The notes under the pieces are model-generated. The model worked only from the letters and a program-made list of their open reading frames with translations. It ran no database searches and was not told the origin of the DNA. From contig JAAFKL010000287.1 of the NCBI GenBank assembly GCA_021399405.1, forward strand, positions 1 through 6,469: 6,469 nucleotides of DNA, in the 5' to 3' direction. Every line of letters begins with the position of its first letter. Positions within the stretch are counted from its first letter, which is position 1. This DNA comes from Candidatus Heimdallarchaeota archaeon (GTDB lineage: Archaea; Asgardarchaeota; Heimdallarchaeia; Heimdallarchaeales; Kariarchaeaceae). Both the position numbers and the translations under genes were made by a program. This document shows, piece after piece, positions 1-6,469 of the stretch.

Positions 1-2
1 AT

Positions 3-65
3 CCTAAAGAAAGTGTAATTCGTTTCACTTTTGGTCAAAATACTATACTTTTATTAGATATATAA
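3..65 (+). CDS. Possible 3' end of a truncated upstream gene
   Basis: The third frame is open from the left edge to a TAA at 63-65 and would encode about 20 residues, ending in a hydrophobic run (NTILLLDI). The other two + frames hit stops within the first 20 bases. The residue mix (an FTFGQN turn, then LLLDI) would suit the last strand of a globular protein, but the stretch is too short to recognise a family. It could equally be a chance open frame in AT-rich DNA. If it is real, the gene ends 620 bases before ccmF and is not in an operon with it. Confidence 0.3.
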   Translation, partial: PKESVIRFTFGQNTILLLDI

Positions 66-653
66 CCATTGTCGATTGATCAAAATATTACTAACCATTT
101 GACTATTTTCTTCATGCATTTGTAGACATTTAGTGAATTTATTAGAATGTTTTATGCATTATTCCGGTTGAGCAATAATATTTTCGAAGATTAATTAAAA
201 TTCGGTACAATTGATTTATTGTGCTGCAAAGTCATTTAATATATGATTTATAGTTATTCATCGTTAATTCGGATATTATGATGATTCTCCCAATCTATGA
301 TAATTTTTCCTCAGATATTTCATCATTTTTTAAATATTTGTCATCTTTTCTACAGTATAACTATCATTTTTATACTAACATGCAACTAATATCGAAAGCG
401 CCAAAATTATCAAGTATCCACAAATATTACACAAACTGAGACTAGTGTTCATGAATTAAGGAGATTGAGAAAAAATCACTGGTTTGATTATTTTAATATC
501 AAATAGTAATACTTATGATAATTGTTTGTGATAATTGATCAATATTGAATAATTATTTCATTTATTTTCTAATTATATTAAATATTATCGAATTTATGTG
601 AAAAATAAAATTACAATGCGATCATATTGTTGATTTAGTATGAAAGTGATTAG
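66..653. other. Long AT-rich intergenic region
   Basis: I see no convincing gene in this stretch of nearly 600 bases. It is richer in A+T than the coding parts and has frequent stops in all frames. The longest notable + frame, at 278-439, would encode 53 residues with no recognisable features and is treated as chance. T-rich pyrimidine tracts at about 300-360 could serve as an archaeal-type terminator for the upstream gene, but nothing proves it. The right half holds short direct and inverted repeats. No tRNA or rRNA sequence was recognised. Confidence 0.6.
516..548. repeat. Short direct repeat with overlapping palindromes
   Basis: The nine-base word TGATAATTG occurs at 516-524 and again at 529-537, a period of 13 bases. 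The second copy runs into the palindrome ATTGATCAAT (534-543), which overlaps a second palindrome, TCAATATTGA (539-548). ATTGATCAA also occurs at 75-83. The cluster lies about 140 bases upstream of ccmF. It could be a protein-binding site, but AT-rich DNA makes such words common by chance. Confidence 0.3.
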
Positions 654-661
654 TTTAAATT
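654..661 (+). promoter_or_regulatory. TATA-like box of the ccmF promoter
   Basis: The octamer TTTAAATT is centred about 28 bases before the ATG at 686 and about 25 before the TTG at 683. This matches the archaeal TATA-to-start-site distance if the transcript begins at or next to the start codon. No Shine-Dalgarno-like purine tract lies before the gene, which supports a leaderless mRNA. It is inferred from spacing and sequence only. Confidence 0.5.
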
Positions 662-675
662 GATTGATTCAATCA
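661..675. promoter_or_regulatory. Perfect inverted repeat between TATA box and start codon (candidate operator)
   Basis: TGATTGA and TCAATCA form perfect seven-base arms around a single central T at 668. The repeat abuts the TATA-like box and ends ten bases before the ATG at 686. A dimeric regulator bound here would block TFB or RNA polymerase recruitment, a common place for archaeal repressor operators. No regulator gene is in the window, so the regulator and signal (oxygen, haem or redox would be logical) are unknown. Confidence 0.4.
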
Positions 676-685
676 TCCCAACTTG

Positions 686-2599
686 ATGCAACAATATGGT
701 CAATATTTTATGTATTTAGGCATTCTTCTAACTGGATTTTCCCTTTATATTCATAAGAGCAATAAATATCGCAACAAGTACAATCTCAATCTAACCATAT
801 TTGCATCTGCAACTATTTTTTTGTGGACAAGCTTTTTTGCCCTCGTGAAAGCGTTTATCGAAAGAGACTATACTTACATAGTCGTTTATAATTTTTCGGA
901 CAATTCTATGACAGATTTGGAACTTATAATGGCCACTTGGGCTAGTAGACAAGGAGCAATGATACTATGGACAGCTTTGATGAATTCTATTGCGTTATTT
1001 GTCTTGATTTATTTAAAAAATGAAAGATCAGACCCCATCGTATATCGGTCAATTACAATTTTACTTGTAATGACAACTATGATCGCAGTTTTTGCAGCAT
1101 CTCCTAGAAACCCAACTGCCTTTGAAACTGGGCCCGATTTTGTAGACGGAATTGGATTAACACCATCACTGCTTAGTTTTTGGCAAGTAATCCACCCACC
1201 AATTGCATTCCTAGGCTATTCTGCATTTATTTTTCCTTATGCAGCCGGATTAGCAATTTTAAGTTTAAAAAAGGATAGTATTGAAATTTTGCCCAAAGTT
1301 ACATGGTTAATTGATTTCATGATGATGCTTGGGTGGGTTTTAACTTCTCTCTTCATTGTTGCTGGCTCATTATGGGGATACGAAGAAAATTGGACTGGAT
1401 TCTGGGCTTGGGATCCTGTAGAAGTAGCATCTTTAGTTATGTGGGCTGCAAGCACGATCTACTTTCATGCAAAAACTCATGTACCTAAAGATCACCCATT
1501 ATTAGCATTTACAGCAACCCTCGGATGGGTGGGGGTAACTTTTGCTGCGTTTATTGTAAGAAGTGGATTACTGGAAGGCTTGCACGTCTATGTAAAGAGC
1601 CGTGAAAATCAAATCATGTCAGTTGTATTTGGCCTTATGTTGATTGGAACCACGGTGGGTTTAATCTATGCAATATCAAAAAATGATAAAAAAATTATTC
1701 CAGATGAAATATTTAACTGGCATAGGTACAAAAACAAAGCACCAGTACTTACATTTTGGTCACTTGTATTACTAACAGTTGTTAATACAGTGGGTTTGAT
1801 TATGCAACTAATCAATGCAGTTTTCTTTGAACAAGAAAATATACCGTATGATTACTACATATTCACTAATGGAATTTTACTTATATCATTAGCAATTCTT
1901 TTTCTTCTTTGTGAATTCAAACCAGTGGATTGGTCTCAGAAAAACAAATACCGATTATTTGCAATTTCAGCATTGACTAGTGCAATTGCGTTAATCTTTA
2001 TTTTAGATCATAATCCATTCATCTATATTTTGGAAGTTTTGTTATTTACAATATTTCTTTCAATGGTAGTAAACGCAATTAAGACGGTGTATACGACTAA
2101 AAAACTGAAGAAATTCAGTATGCAATTGATACATATCTCAATTATTATGCTAATAATCTCGTATACTTCAGTTGACCAATCGTCAATAGTTGTGGAAGAA
2201 ACTTTAATTCCAGGTAAAGTTACAAATATTGAAGAGTTTGGATTTTCACTTAACGCAACAAGAATTATTACTACAAAAGCTAGCAACGTAAGAATTGATA
2301 TTATCAAAGATGGAGACATTATTGGTGATGTTCTATTAACTCAAGGGTTATATGGCTCGAGTGAACAATATTGGCAAAGAGGAGATTGGCAAATTGAGTT
2401 AGCTAGAGATTATTTCTTTAGATTTCAAGATAATACTGAGAATGTGATTTTCCCAGATCCAACAAGATTTGTCAATATTGAGTTACAAGAGAAACCACTT
2501 GCAAATATGTTTAGACTTACTTTTGGATTATTGGTAATAATGATGTTTGTAGGGCTATACGTGAAAATTAGAATGAGAAGTAATGGGATGTTTCAATAG
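686..2599 (+). CDS. ccmF: Cytochrome c maturation haem lyase subunit CcmF
   Basis: A polytopic membrane protein of 637 residues, close to the roughly 650 usual for CcmF. Family role: CcmF takes haem from holo-CcmE and, with CcmH, attaches it to apocytochrome c on the outer face of the membrane. The WWD signature is at residues 236-246 (WTGFWAWDPVE). The four histidines known in E. coli CcmF (H173, H261, H303, H491, from memory) have counterparts: H170 in HPPIAFLGY and H300 in SGLLEGLHVY flank the WWD domain, while H261 (FHAKT) and H483 (LIHIS) fit the transmembrane haem b ligands. Spacing in the first three is nearly identical to E. coli. A soluble segment of about 110 residues (495-605) precedes the last membrane helix, as in the family. 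The usual GGHEGS segment near residue 85 is divergent (ASRQGA). ATG 686 is preferred; TTG 683 adds one residue. CcsA was considered, but the length and C-terminal domain favour CcmF. Confidence 0.92.
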   Translation: MQQYGQYFMYLGILLTGFSLYIHKSNKYRNKYNLNLTIFASATIFLWTSFFALVKAFIERDYTYIVVYNFSDNSMTDLELIMATWASRQGAMILWTALMNSIALFVLIYLKNERSDPIVYRSITILLVMTTMIAVFAASPRNPTAFETGPDFVDGIGLTPSLLSFWQVIHPPIAFLGYSAFIFPYAAGLAILSLKKDSIEILPKVTWLIDFMMMLGWVLTSLFIVAGSLWGYEENWTGFWAWDPVEVASLVMWAASTIYFHAKTHVPKDHPLLAFTATLGWVGVTFAAFIVRSGLLEGLHVYVKSRENQIMSVVFGLMLIGTTVGLIYAISKNDKKIIPDEIFNWHRYKNKAPVLTFWSLVLLTVVNTVGLIMQLINAVFFEQENIPYDYYIFTNGILLISLAILFLLCEFKPVDWSQKNKYRLFAISALTSAIALIFILDHNPFIYILEVLLFTIFLSMVVNAIKTVYTTKKLKKFSMQLIHISIIMLIISYTSVDQSSIVVEETLIPGKVTNIEEFGFSLNATRIITTKASNVRIDIIKDGDIIGDVLLTQGLYGSSEQYWQRGDWQIELARDYFFRFQDNTENVIFPDPTRFVNIELQEKPLANMFRLTFGLLVIMMFVGLYVKIRMRSNGMFQ

Positions 2600-2610
2600 A
2601 TCGAATTTTT

Positions 2611-2629
2611 CGGCATAATTGTTTTGCCG
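2611..2629 (+). terminator. Small hairpin downstream of ccmF
   Basis: CGGCA and TGCCG form a perfect five-base stem around a nine-base loop, starting 12 bases after the ccmF stop. A run of five T precedes the stem. It is the only GC-rich dyad in this gap, so it may mark the mRNA 3' end or a weak terminator. No strong T-run follows it as in a bacterial intrinsic terminator. Confidence 0.35.
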
Positions 2630-2722
2630 TTCCTTAAATTCCAATAATACTTAATATTTTATGAATTAATCCATATTTAGAGCGACATAGTATTTGATTT
2701 GCATTGTTTTCTAAGATAATTG

Positions 2723-2747
2723 TTTATATTATCATGTTGTTTAAATA
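2723..2747 (+). promoter_or_regulatory. Two TATA-like boxes before the thioredoxin-like gene
   Basis: TTTATATT (2723-2730) is centred about 25 bases before the TTG at 2752. TTTAAATA (2740-2747) is centred about 26 bases before the in-frame GTG at 2770. Each box is thus correctly placed for a leaderless transcript from one of the two candidate start codons. This suggests the gene has its own promoter and is not simply read through from ccmF. Which box is used cannot be told from sequence. Confidence 0.4.
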
Positions 2748-2751
2748 TTAA

Positions 2752-3393
2752 TTGTATAGAAATGTATATGTGAAATTAGCAACAATATCAGCTTGTATGC
2801 TAATTATATCTATAGGAATTTCTCAACCAGTTTCAGCATATGGATTAAATATTACATTTACAAATACTAACAATGAGGAATCTAATTTATCGATTTACGA
2901 AGATTCATATCTTTTCGTTGACGCTTTTGCCAGTTGGTGTGATTCATGTAGAACGGAAATGGTTCACTTAGAAGAATTATACGAGGCTGTAGGAGATCAA
3001 ATTCAAATGATTTCGTTAAGCGTTGACCCAGATGATACAATTGATAAGATCAAAAATTTCAAAAATGAATTTACAGCACCTTGGGATTTTGGATTAGACC
3101 ACGAATCTCAGTTTTTACATACATATCCACTAATTACATATCCATCAACTTACTTTTTTGATGGAGAAGGCAAAATTCTACAAAGTTGGACTGGCATCAC
3201 ATCGACATCAAAATTCCTTAACGATATGAAAGATTACATAGAAATCCCAGAAGGGTATGGTAAAAATGATGAGCTTGATTTATACGTTGATGAAATAATT
3301 TCAAATTCTTTGTTTTTGATAACAGGGAGTATATTGATTCTAATACTAATTTATAATGTTACCAAAAGAAAACAAATTGCTGTTAAAGACTGA
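2752..3393 (+). CDS. Membrane-anchored extracytoplasmic thioredoxin-like protein (TlpA/ResA/CcmG type)
   Basis: A thiol-disulfide oxidoreductase predicted to act outside the cytoplasmic membrane. Residues 8-29 form a signal peptide (KLA, hydrophobic core, then QPVSA as a likely cleavage site). The thioredoxin fold follows, with FASWCDSC giving the active-site cysteines C63 and C66, and YPST with the expected cis-proline at P131. A hydrophobic segment at about 185-203 followed by KRK is a C-terminal membrane anchor, leaving only about ten residues in the cytoplasm. Placement just after ccmF supports a CcmG/ResA-like role: reducing the CxxCH cysteines of apocytochrome c before haem attachment. 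That role is inferred; another extracytoplasmic thiol substrate is possible. SVDPDDT is faintly reminiscent of SCO proteins, but these have CxxxC. Start: TTG 2752 directly follows a stop, and GTG 2770 would give a neater signal peptide beginning MKLAT. The gene is 152 bases from ccmF. Confidence 0.8.
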   Translation: MYRNVYVKLATISACMLIISIGISQPVSAYGLNITFTNTNNEESNLSIYEDSYLFVDAFASWCDSCRTEMVHLEELYEAVGDQIQMISLSVDPDDTIDKIKNFKNEFTAPWDFGLDHESQFLHTYPLITYPSTYFFDGEGKILQSWTGITSTSKFLNDMKDYIEIPEGYGKNDELDLYVDEIISNSLFLITGSILILILIYNVTKRKQIAVKD

Positions 3394-3454
3394 AAGTACA
3401 TTATTCAATTTCATTGCTCAAAAAGTCGCCTAGGTATCGCGTAGTCAGAACAGC

Positions 3455-3462
3455 TTTAACAT
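3455..3462 (+). promoter_or_regulatory. TATA-like box before the ThDP lyase gene
   Basis: TTTAACAT is centred about 28 bases before the ATG at 3487 but only about 10 before the TTG at 3469. The spacing therefore supports ATG 3487 as the start of a leaderless transcript. The match to a TATA consensus is weak. Confidence 0.3.
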
Positions 3463-3486
3463 GGAAAATTGATTTCGAATTACGAA

Positions 3487-5235
3487 ATGACAGAAATTGC
3501 AATTACCCATGGTGGAGACCTCGTAGCTGAGGTTTTAGCAGAATACGGAGTAAAATTTCTCTTCACATTATGTGGAGGTCACATTTCACCCATCCTCATT
3601 GCAAGTGAGAACAGAGGAATTAAAGTAATAGACACCCGTCATGAAGTTACAGCAGTTTTTGCAGCTGATGCGATTAACAGACTTTCTGGAATCCCAGGAG
3701 TTGCCGCAGTTACTGCAGGTCCAGGAATATCAAATACAATTACTGCGATAAAAAATGCACAAATGGCAGAATCTTCAGTGGTATTATTAGGGGGTGCAAC
3801 TGCAACAATCCTTGATGGTAGAGGTTCCTTACAAGATATCGATCAAGTTTCTTTGTTAAAACCTCATGTCAAATGGTATAAACAAGTAAAAAGAGTGAAA
3901 CAAATTGTTCCTGCATTAAGAAAGGCATTTGAAATTTCTCAATCGGGAGTACCGGGTCCTGTTTTTGTCGAATTGCCGATAGATGTTCTGTATCCAGAAG
4001 AAGTGGCAAAACAATGGTATATGTTTAGTAAAAGTCCAAAAGGGTTCATTCCTAAAATATTTAATAAATATATAAAATGGCACTTTAGGCGTTTACTTGC
4101 TGATGGGTTCACTATTCCAGATGTGAAAGCGAGTAACCATGTTACTCCAAAATTGATAAAATCAAAATCAATCGATGAAGTAAAAATATTATTGCAGTAT
4201 GCTAGACAGCCAGTACTGTTAATTGGTCCACAAGCAGTTTCTTATCCTGATGAAATCGAAGATTTGGTTAATTCCATTGAGAGGTTGAATATTCCCGTGT
4301 ATCTCACAAGTATGGCCCGTGGGTTGTTAGGTAAGGATCATCCATTACATTTTCGACATAAAAGAAGAGTAGCTTTGAATGAGTCTGATTTGGTGATACT
4401 TGCTGGAGTTCCAATGGATTTCCGGTTAAATTATGGAAGACTTATCAATCGCAAGGCAAAACTGGTAATTGTAAATATAAGTAAAAAAATGGCTAAATTA
4501 AATAGATGGGTGAAATGGCCTAAAAAGAAAATTATTGGTAAGCCAAGTGAATTTATAATTCAATTATCAAAATTATATAGTTTTGAAAATAATGAATGGT
4601 TTGAAAAATTACAAGCGCGCGATGATGAGCGAAACGATGAAATTGCCAGTTTTGGTGATCAAGATACAGAATATGTAAATCCCGTAAAATTATGTATGGC
4701 TATCGAGAATAATGTTGATCAAGATAGTGGGTTGATAAATGATGGTGGTGATTTTATTTCCACTATCAGTTATATTGTACAACCTCGATCACCTTTACGA
4801 TGGTTAGATCCTGGACCATTCGGAACATTGGGAACCGGGGCAGGTTTTGCACTCGCAGCCAAACTGGTGTATCCTGAATCAGAAATTTGGTTATTTTATG
4901 GAGATGGATCTGCTGGATATAGTTTAAGTGAATTTGATACATTTGTAAGACATGATATTCCAATTATTGCAGTGGTGGGGAATGATGCCTCTTGGGAACA
5001 AATAGCCAGAGGCCAAATTGCATTTTTCAAGAATCCCTTAGGAACAACACTCAACTATACGGATTATCATAAGGTAGTTGCGGGATTTGGTGCCAAAGGA
5101 TTCAAATTAGAAGATGAAAGTGAAATTGAGAATATAATCAAGAAAGCGAAAGCAGCAGCAAAAAAAGGTAATCCAGTTTTGATTAATGCTCTGATGGGGA
5201 AAACTGATTTCAGAAAGGGATCACTAGCAGTATAA
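3487..5235 (+). CDS. ThDP-dependent lyase, ILVBL/2-hydroxyacyl-CoA lyase-like (acetolactate synthase superfamily)
   Basis: A 582-residue thiamine-diphosphate enzyme with the usual three domains: PYR (about 6-190), central (228-360) and PP (398-575). The catalytic glutamate that activates ThDP is E53 in [14 protein letters not shown]. The Mg-ThDP motif starts at G472-D473-G474 and ends at N499, 26 residues after the aspartate. From memory the protein resembles human ILVBL (HACL2) along its length: [69 protein letters not shown] and the C-terminal TDFR.GS.AV. ILVBL cleaves 2-hydroxyacyl-CoA into an aldehyde shorter by one carbon plus formyl-CoA. The N-terminal membrane segment of the human protein is absent, so this form should be cytosolic. 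True acetolactate synthase is less likely: no ilvN follows and the motifs fit ILVBL better. Substrate is unproven. ATG 3487 is preferred to TTG 3469 because of the TATA spacing and the MTEI...GG beginning. Confidence 0.85.
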   Translation: MTEIAITHGGDLVAEVLAEYGVKFLFTLCGGHISPILIASENRGIKVIDTRHEVTAVFAADAINRLSGIPGVAAVTAGPGISNTITAIKNAQMAESSVVLLGGATATILDGRGSLQDIDQVSLLKPHVKWYKQVKRVKQIVPALRKAFEISQSGVPGPVFVELPIDVLYPEEVAKQWYMFSKSPKGFIPKIFNKYIKWHFRRLLADGFTIPDVKASNHVTPKLIKSKSIDEVKILLQYARQPVLLIGPQAVSYPDEIEDLVNSIERLNIPVYLTSMARGLLGKDHPLHFRHKRRVALNESDLVILAGVPMDFRLNYGRLINRKAKLVIVNISKKMAKLNRWVKWPKKKIIGKPSEFIIQLSKLYSFENNEWFEKLQARDDERNDEIASFGDQDTEYVNPVKLCMAIENNVDQDSGLINDGGDFISTISYIVQPRSPLRWLDPGPFGTLGTGAGFALAAKLVYPESEIWLFYGDGSAGYSLSEFDTFVRHDIPIIAVVGNDASWEQIARGQIAFFKNPLGTTLNYTDYHKVVAGFGAKGFKLEDESEIENIIKKAKAAAKKGNPVLINALMGKTDFRKGSLAV

Positions 5236-5252
5236 TCCTAAATCAATGAAAG

Positions 5253-5276
5253 TTTATCTTACACAGTATAATATAT
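5253..5276 (+). promoter_or_regulatory. TATA-like elements before the UbiD-family gene
   Basis: The 53-base gap after the lyase gene contains TTTATCTT (5253-5260) and TATAATATAT (5267-5276). The first would place a start site about six bases before ATG 5289. The second would start transcripts near 5297, inside that reading frame, favouring the later TTG 5310 or GTG 5331. Co-transcription from the lyase gene is equally possible given the short gap. Confidence 0.3.
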
Positions 5277-5288
5277 TGTAAACCGATA

Positions 5289-6469
5289 ATGTATAATAAA
5301 CTATTAGGATTGATATTTAGACCAACCATTGTGTTTAGACAATATCTTGAGGATATGCGAAGCAAAGGTAAAGTAGAGACTGTAACAAAAGAAACAAATC
5401 CGAAATACCAGATTGGTAGGATACTCGAAGAATTCGACAATGACAAAATTGTTGAGTTAGAGTCTGTTACTGATTCTAAATTCCCAGTTCTTGGAAATGT
5501 GTGTTCTTCAAGAGAAGCATTATCCCTTTCAATGGGAATTGAAAAATCCAATCTACATCAGTTTTTACTTGATGCACTCCAATCTCCTTCTGCACCTGCA
5601 GTTGTTGATACTGCACCCTTCCTGAACAATGTGGATGAAAGTCCAGATTTGAATAAACATGGAGTACCCAAATTTTTCAATGAAGATGCAGGATATTATT
5701 ACACATCAGGCCTTGTGATTACTAAAGGACTAGATTCTGAAATCCATAATAGTAGTATTCACAGACAATTAATTATTGAATCTAATAAAACCACAGCAAG
5801 AATTGTTCCACGTCACTTATTCCATAATATCAAAATAGCTGAATCTATGGATCAAGACTTACCAATAGCAGTTGCTTTTGGGATGCACCCTGCAGTTATT
5901 TTAGCAGCATCAACTCCAACTGCAATTTCTCTTGATGAGATGGATGTAGCAAATAGCTTACTTGGAGGGAAACTAGAAAGGGTTGCACTACCTAAGAGTG
6001 GAATTCTCATACCTACTCATGCTGAGGTAGTTTATGAGGGAGTCATATTAAAGAATCAGAAAGCAAAAGAAGGACCATTTGTAGATGTTACAGGGACTTT
6101 AGATAAGATTAGAGATGAGCCTGTATTCAGAATAGATCGGCTATATTACAGAGATAATGCTTACATGACGACAATTCTTCCATCAAGAACAGAACATTAT
6201 ATGTTAATGGGATTAGGAAGAGAAGCAAAAATAAGAGAATCTGTAAAAAATGTTGTACCAAAGGTTGGTGAAGTATATTTATCAACAGGTGGTGGTGGAT
6301 GGTTGCATGCAATAGTATCGGTTGTAAAGCAATCTGAAGGGGATGCAAAGAATGTCATATTTGCTGCATTTGCAGCCCATGGATCTTTAAAATGGGTGAC
6401 GGTTGTTGATCTCGATATTGATGTGTATGATCCGGTTAATGTCGAATGGGCGACAATCACAAGAACAGG
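5289..6469 (+). CDS. UbiD-family prenylated-FMN decarboxylase (3'-truncated by window edge)
   Basis: A frame of 393 codons that runs off the right edge. UbiD-family enzymes use prenylated FMN and a divalent metal to remove carboxylate from unsaturated acids. Residues fitting the known active site are all present: N154 and R159 in NSSIHR, H176 in VPRHLF and E217 in DEMDVAN (metal/prFMN binding), then E261 and D266 in EGPFVD (acid-base pair). E217 to D266 is 49 residues, equal to E241-D290 of E. coli UbiD as I recall it. The C-terminal DLDIDVYD and VEWATITR (374-392) are also typical. Perhaps 30-100 residues are missing. In archaea one UbiD homologue is anhydromevalonate-phosphate decarboxylase of the modified mevalonate pathway, a reasonable but unproven candidate here. 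ATG 5289 gives a 14-residue extension of no recognised kind. GTG 5331 would start with MFRQYLEDM, where UbiD proteins usually begin. It lies 53 bases after the ThDP lyase, so the two may be co-transcribed. Confidence 0.85.
   Translation, partial: MYNKLLGLIFRPTIVFRQYLEDMRSKGKVETVTKETNPKYQIGRILEEFDNDKIVELESVTDSKFPVLGNVCSSREALSLSMGIEKSNLHQFLLDALQSPSAPAVVDTAPFLNNVDESPDLNKHGVPKFFNEDAGYYYTSGLVITKGLDSEIHNSSIHRQLIIESNKTTARIVPRHLFHNIKIAESMDQDLPIAVAFGMHPAVILAASTPTAISLDEMDVANSLLGGKLERVALPKSGILIPTHAEVVYEGVILKNQKAKEGPFVDVTGTLDKIRDEPVFRIDRLYYRDNAYMTTILPSRTEHYMLMGLGREAKIRESVKNVVPKVGEVYLSTGGGGWLHAIVSVVKQSEGDAKNVIFAAFAAHGSLKWVTVVDLDIDVYDPVNVEWATITRT

Noticed and set aside
278..439. A 53-codon + strand open frame beginning ATG ATG, with a TATA-like TTTATAGT about 27 bases upstream
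   Set aside because: The product is low-complexity in Phe, Ser, Tyr and Asn with no recognisable motif, and TATA-like words are frequent in this AT-rich stretch. It is likely chance.
1237..1455. Antisense open frame inside ccmF
   Set aside because: It lies wholly opposite the WWD-containing part of ccmF, whose + frame has clear family motifs. It is a shadow.
2023..2319. Antisense open frame of about 98 codons inside ccmF
   Set aside because: Its hydrophobic residues mirror membrane-helix codons of ccmF on the other strand, and it has no independent motif or promoter.
2752..3393. Calling the thioredoxin-like gene a SCO copper chaperone because of its DPDDT segment
   Set aside because: The active site is CxxC rather than the CxxxC of SCO, and a TlpA-type cis-proline region follows.
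3461..3472. ATG followed by two codons and TGA just before the lyase gene (possible minimal upstream frame)
   Set aside because: It overlaps the TATA-like box and lies upstream of the expected transcript start, so it is probably not transcribed.
3487..5235. Calling the ThDP gene ilvB (acetolactate synthase large subunit)
   Set aside because: No ilvN regulatory subunit or other branched-chain gene is adjacent, and the motifs and C-terminus fit ILVBL/2-hydroxyacyl-CoA lyase better.
5243..5551. Antisense open frame covering the start of the UbiD-family gene
   Set aside because: The + strand here encodes a recognisable UbiD N-terminal part continuous with the catalytic motifs.
6127..6460. Two overlapping antisense open frames near the right edge
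   Set aside because: Both are opposite the C-terminal part of the UbiD-family gene, where the + frame shows DLDIDVYD and VEWATITR.

Overview
The window is AT-rich (about one third G+C by eye). It carries three complete protein genes, one gene cut by the right edge, and possibly the last codons of a gene cut by the left edge, all on the + strand. It looks archaeal. None of the four main genes has a recognisable Shine-Dalgarno sequence. Three have a TATA-like octamer centred roughly 25-29 bases before a possible start codon, the spacing of leaderless archaeal transcripts. The lineage cannot be fixed from this sequence. A CcmF-type cytochrome c maturation protein fits a respiring archaeon. The very ILVBL-like thiamine-diphosphate enzyme makes an aerobic Asgard (Heimdall-type) archaeon one possibility, but that is a guess.

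Layout. Bases 1-65 may hold the tail of an upstream gene. Bases 66-682 are a long AT-rich non-coding stretch with short repeats, ending in a TATA-like box and a perfect inverted repeat just before the first gene. Bases 686-2599 encode CcmF with all four family haem histidines; a small hairpin follows its stop. Bases 2752-3393 encode an exported thioredoxin-fold protein with a CxxC motif and a C-terminal membrane anchor. Bases 3487-5235 encode a thiamine-diphosphate enzyme of the ILVBL/2-hydroxyacyl-CoA lyase type. Bases 5289-6469 encode most of a UbiD-family prenylated-FMN decarboxylase, which runs off the end.

The genes suggest two functional pairs. CcmF and the thioredoxin-like protein fit cytochrome c maturation outside the membrane: the thioredoxin would keep the apocytochrome haem-binding cysteines reduced, and CcmF would attach haem. 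The ThDP lyase and the UbiD enzyme are both carbon-carbon bond-cleaving enzymes. In archaea a UbiD homologue can be the anhydromevalonate-phosphate decarboxylase of isoprenoid (lipid) synthesis, and ILVBL acts on 2-hydroxyacyl-CoA in eukaryotes, so a lipid-related neighbourhood is possible but unproven. I saw no CRISPR array, insertion sequence, tRNA or clearly new multi-gene system. The most notable points are the eukaryote-like ThDP lyase, the isolated CcmF/thioredoxin pair and the promoter architecture.
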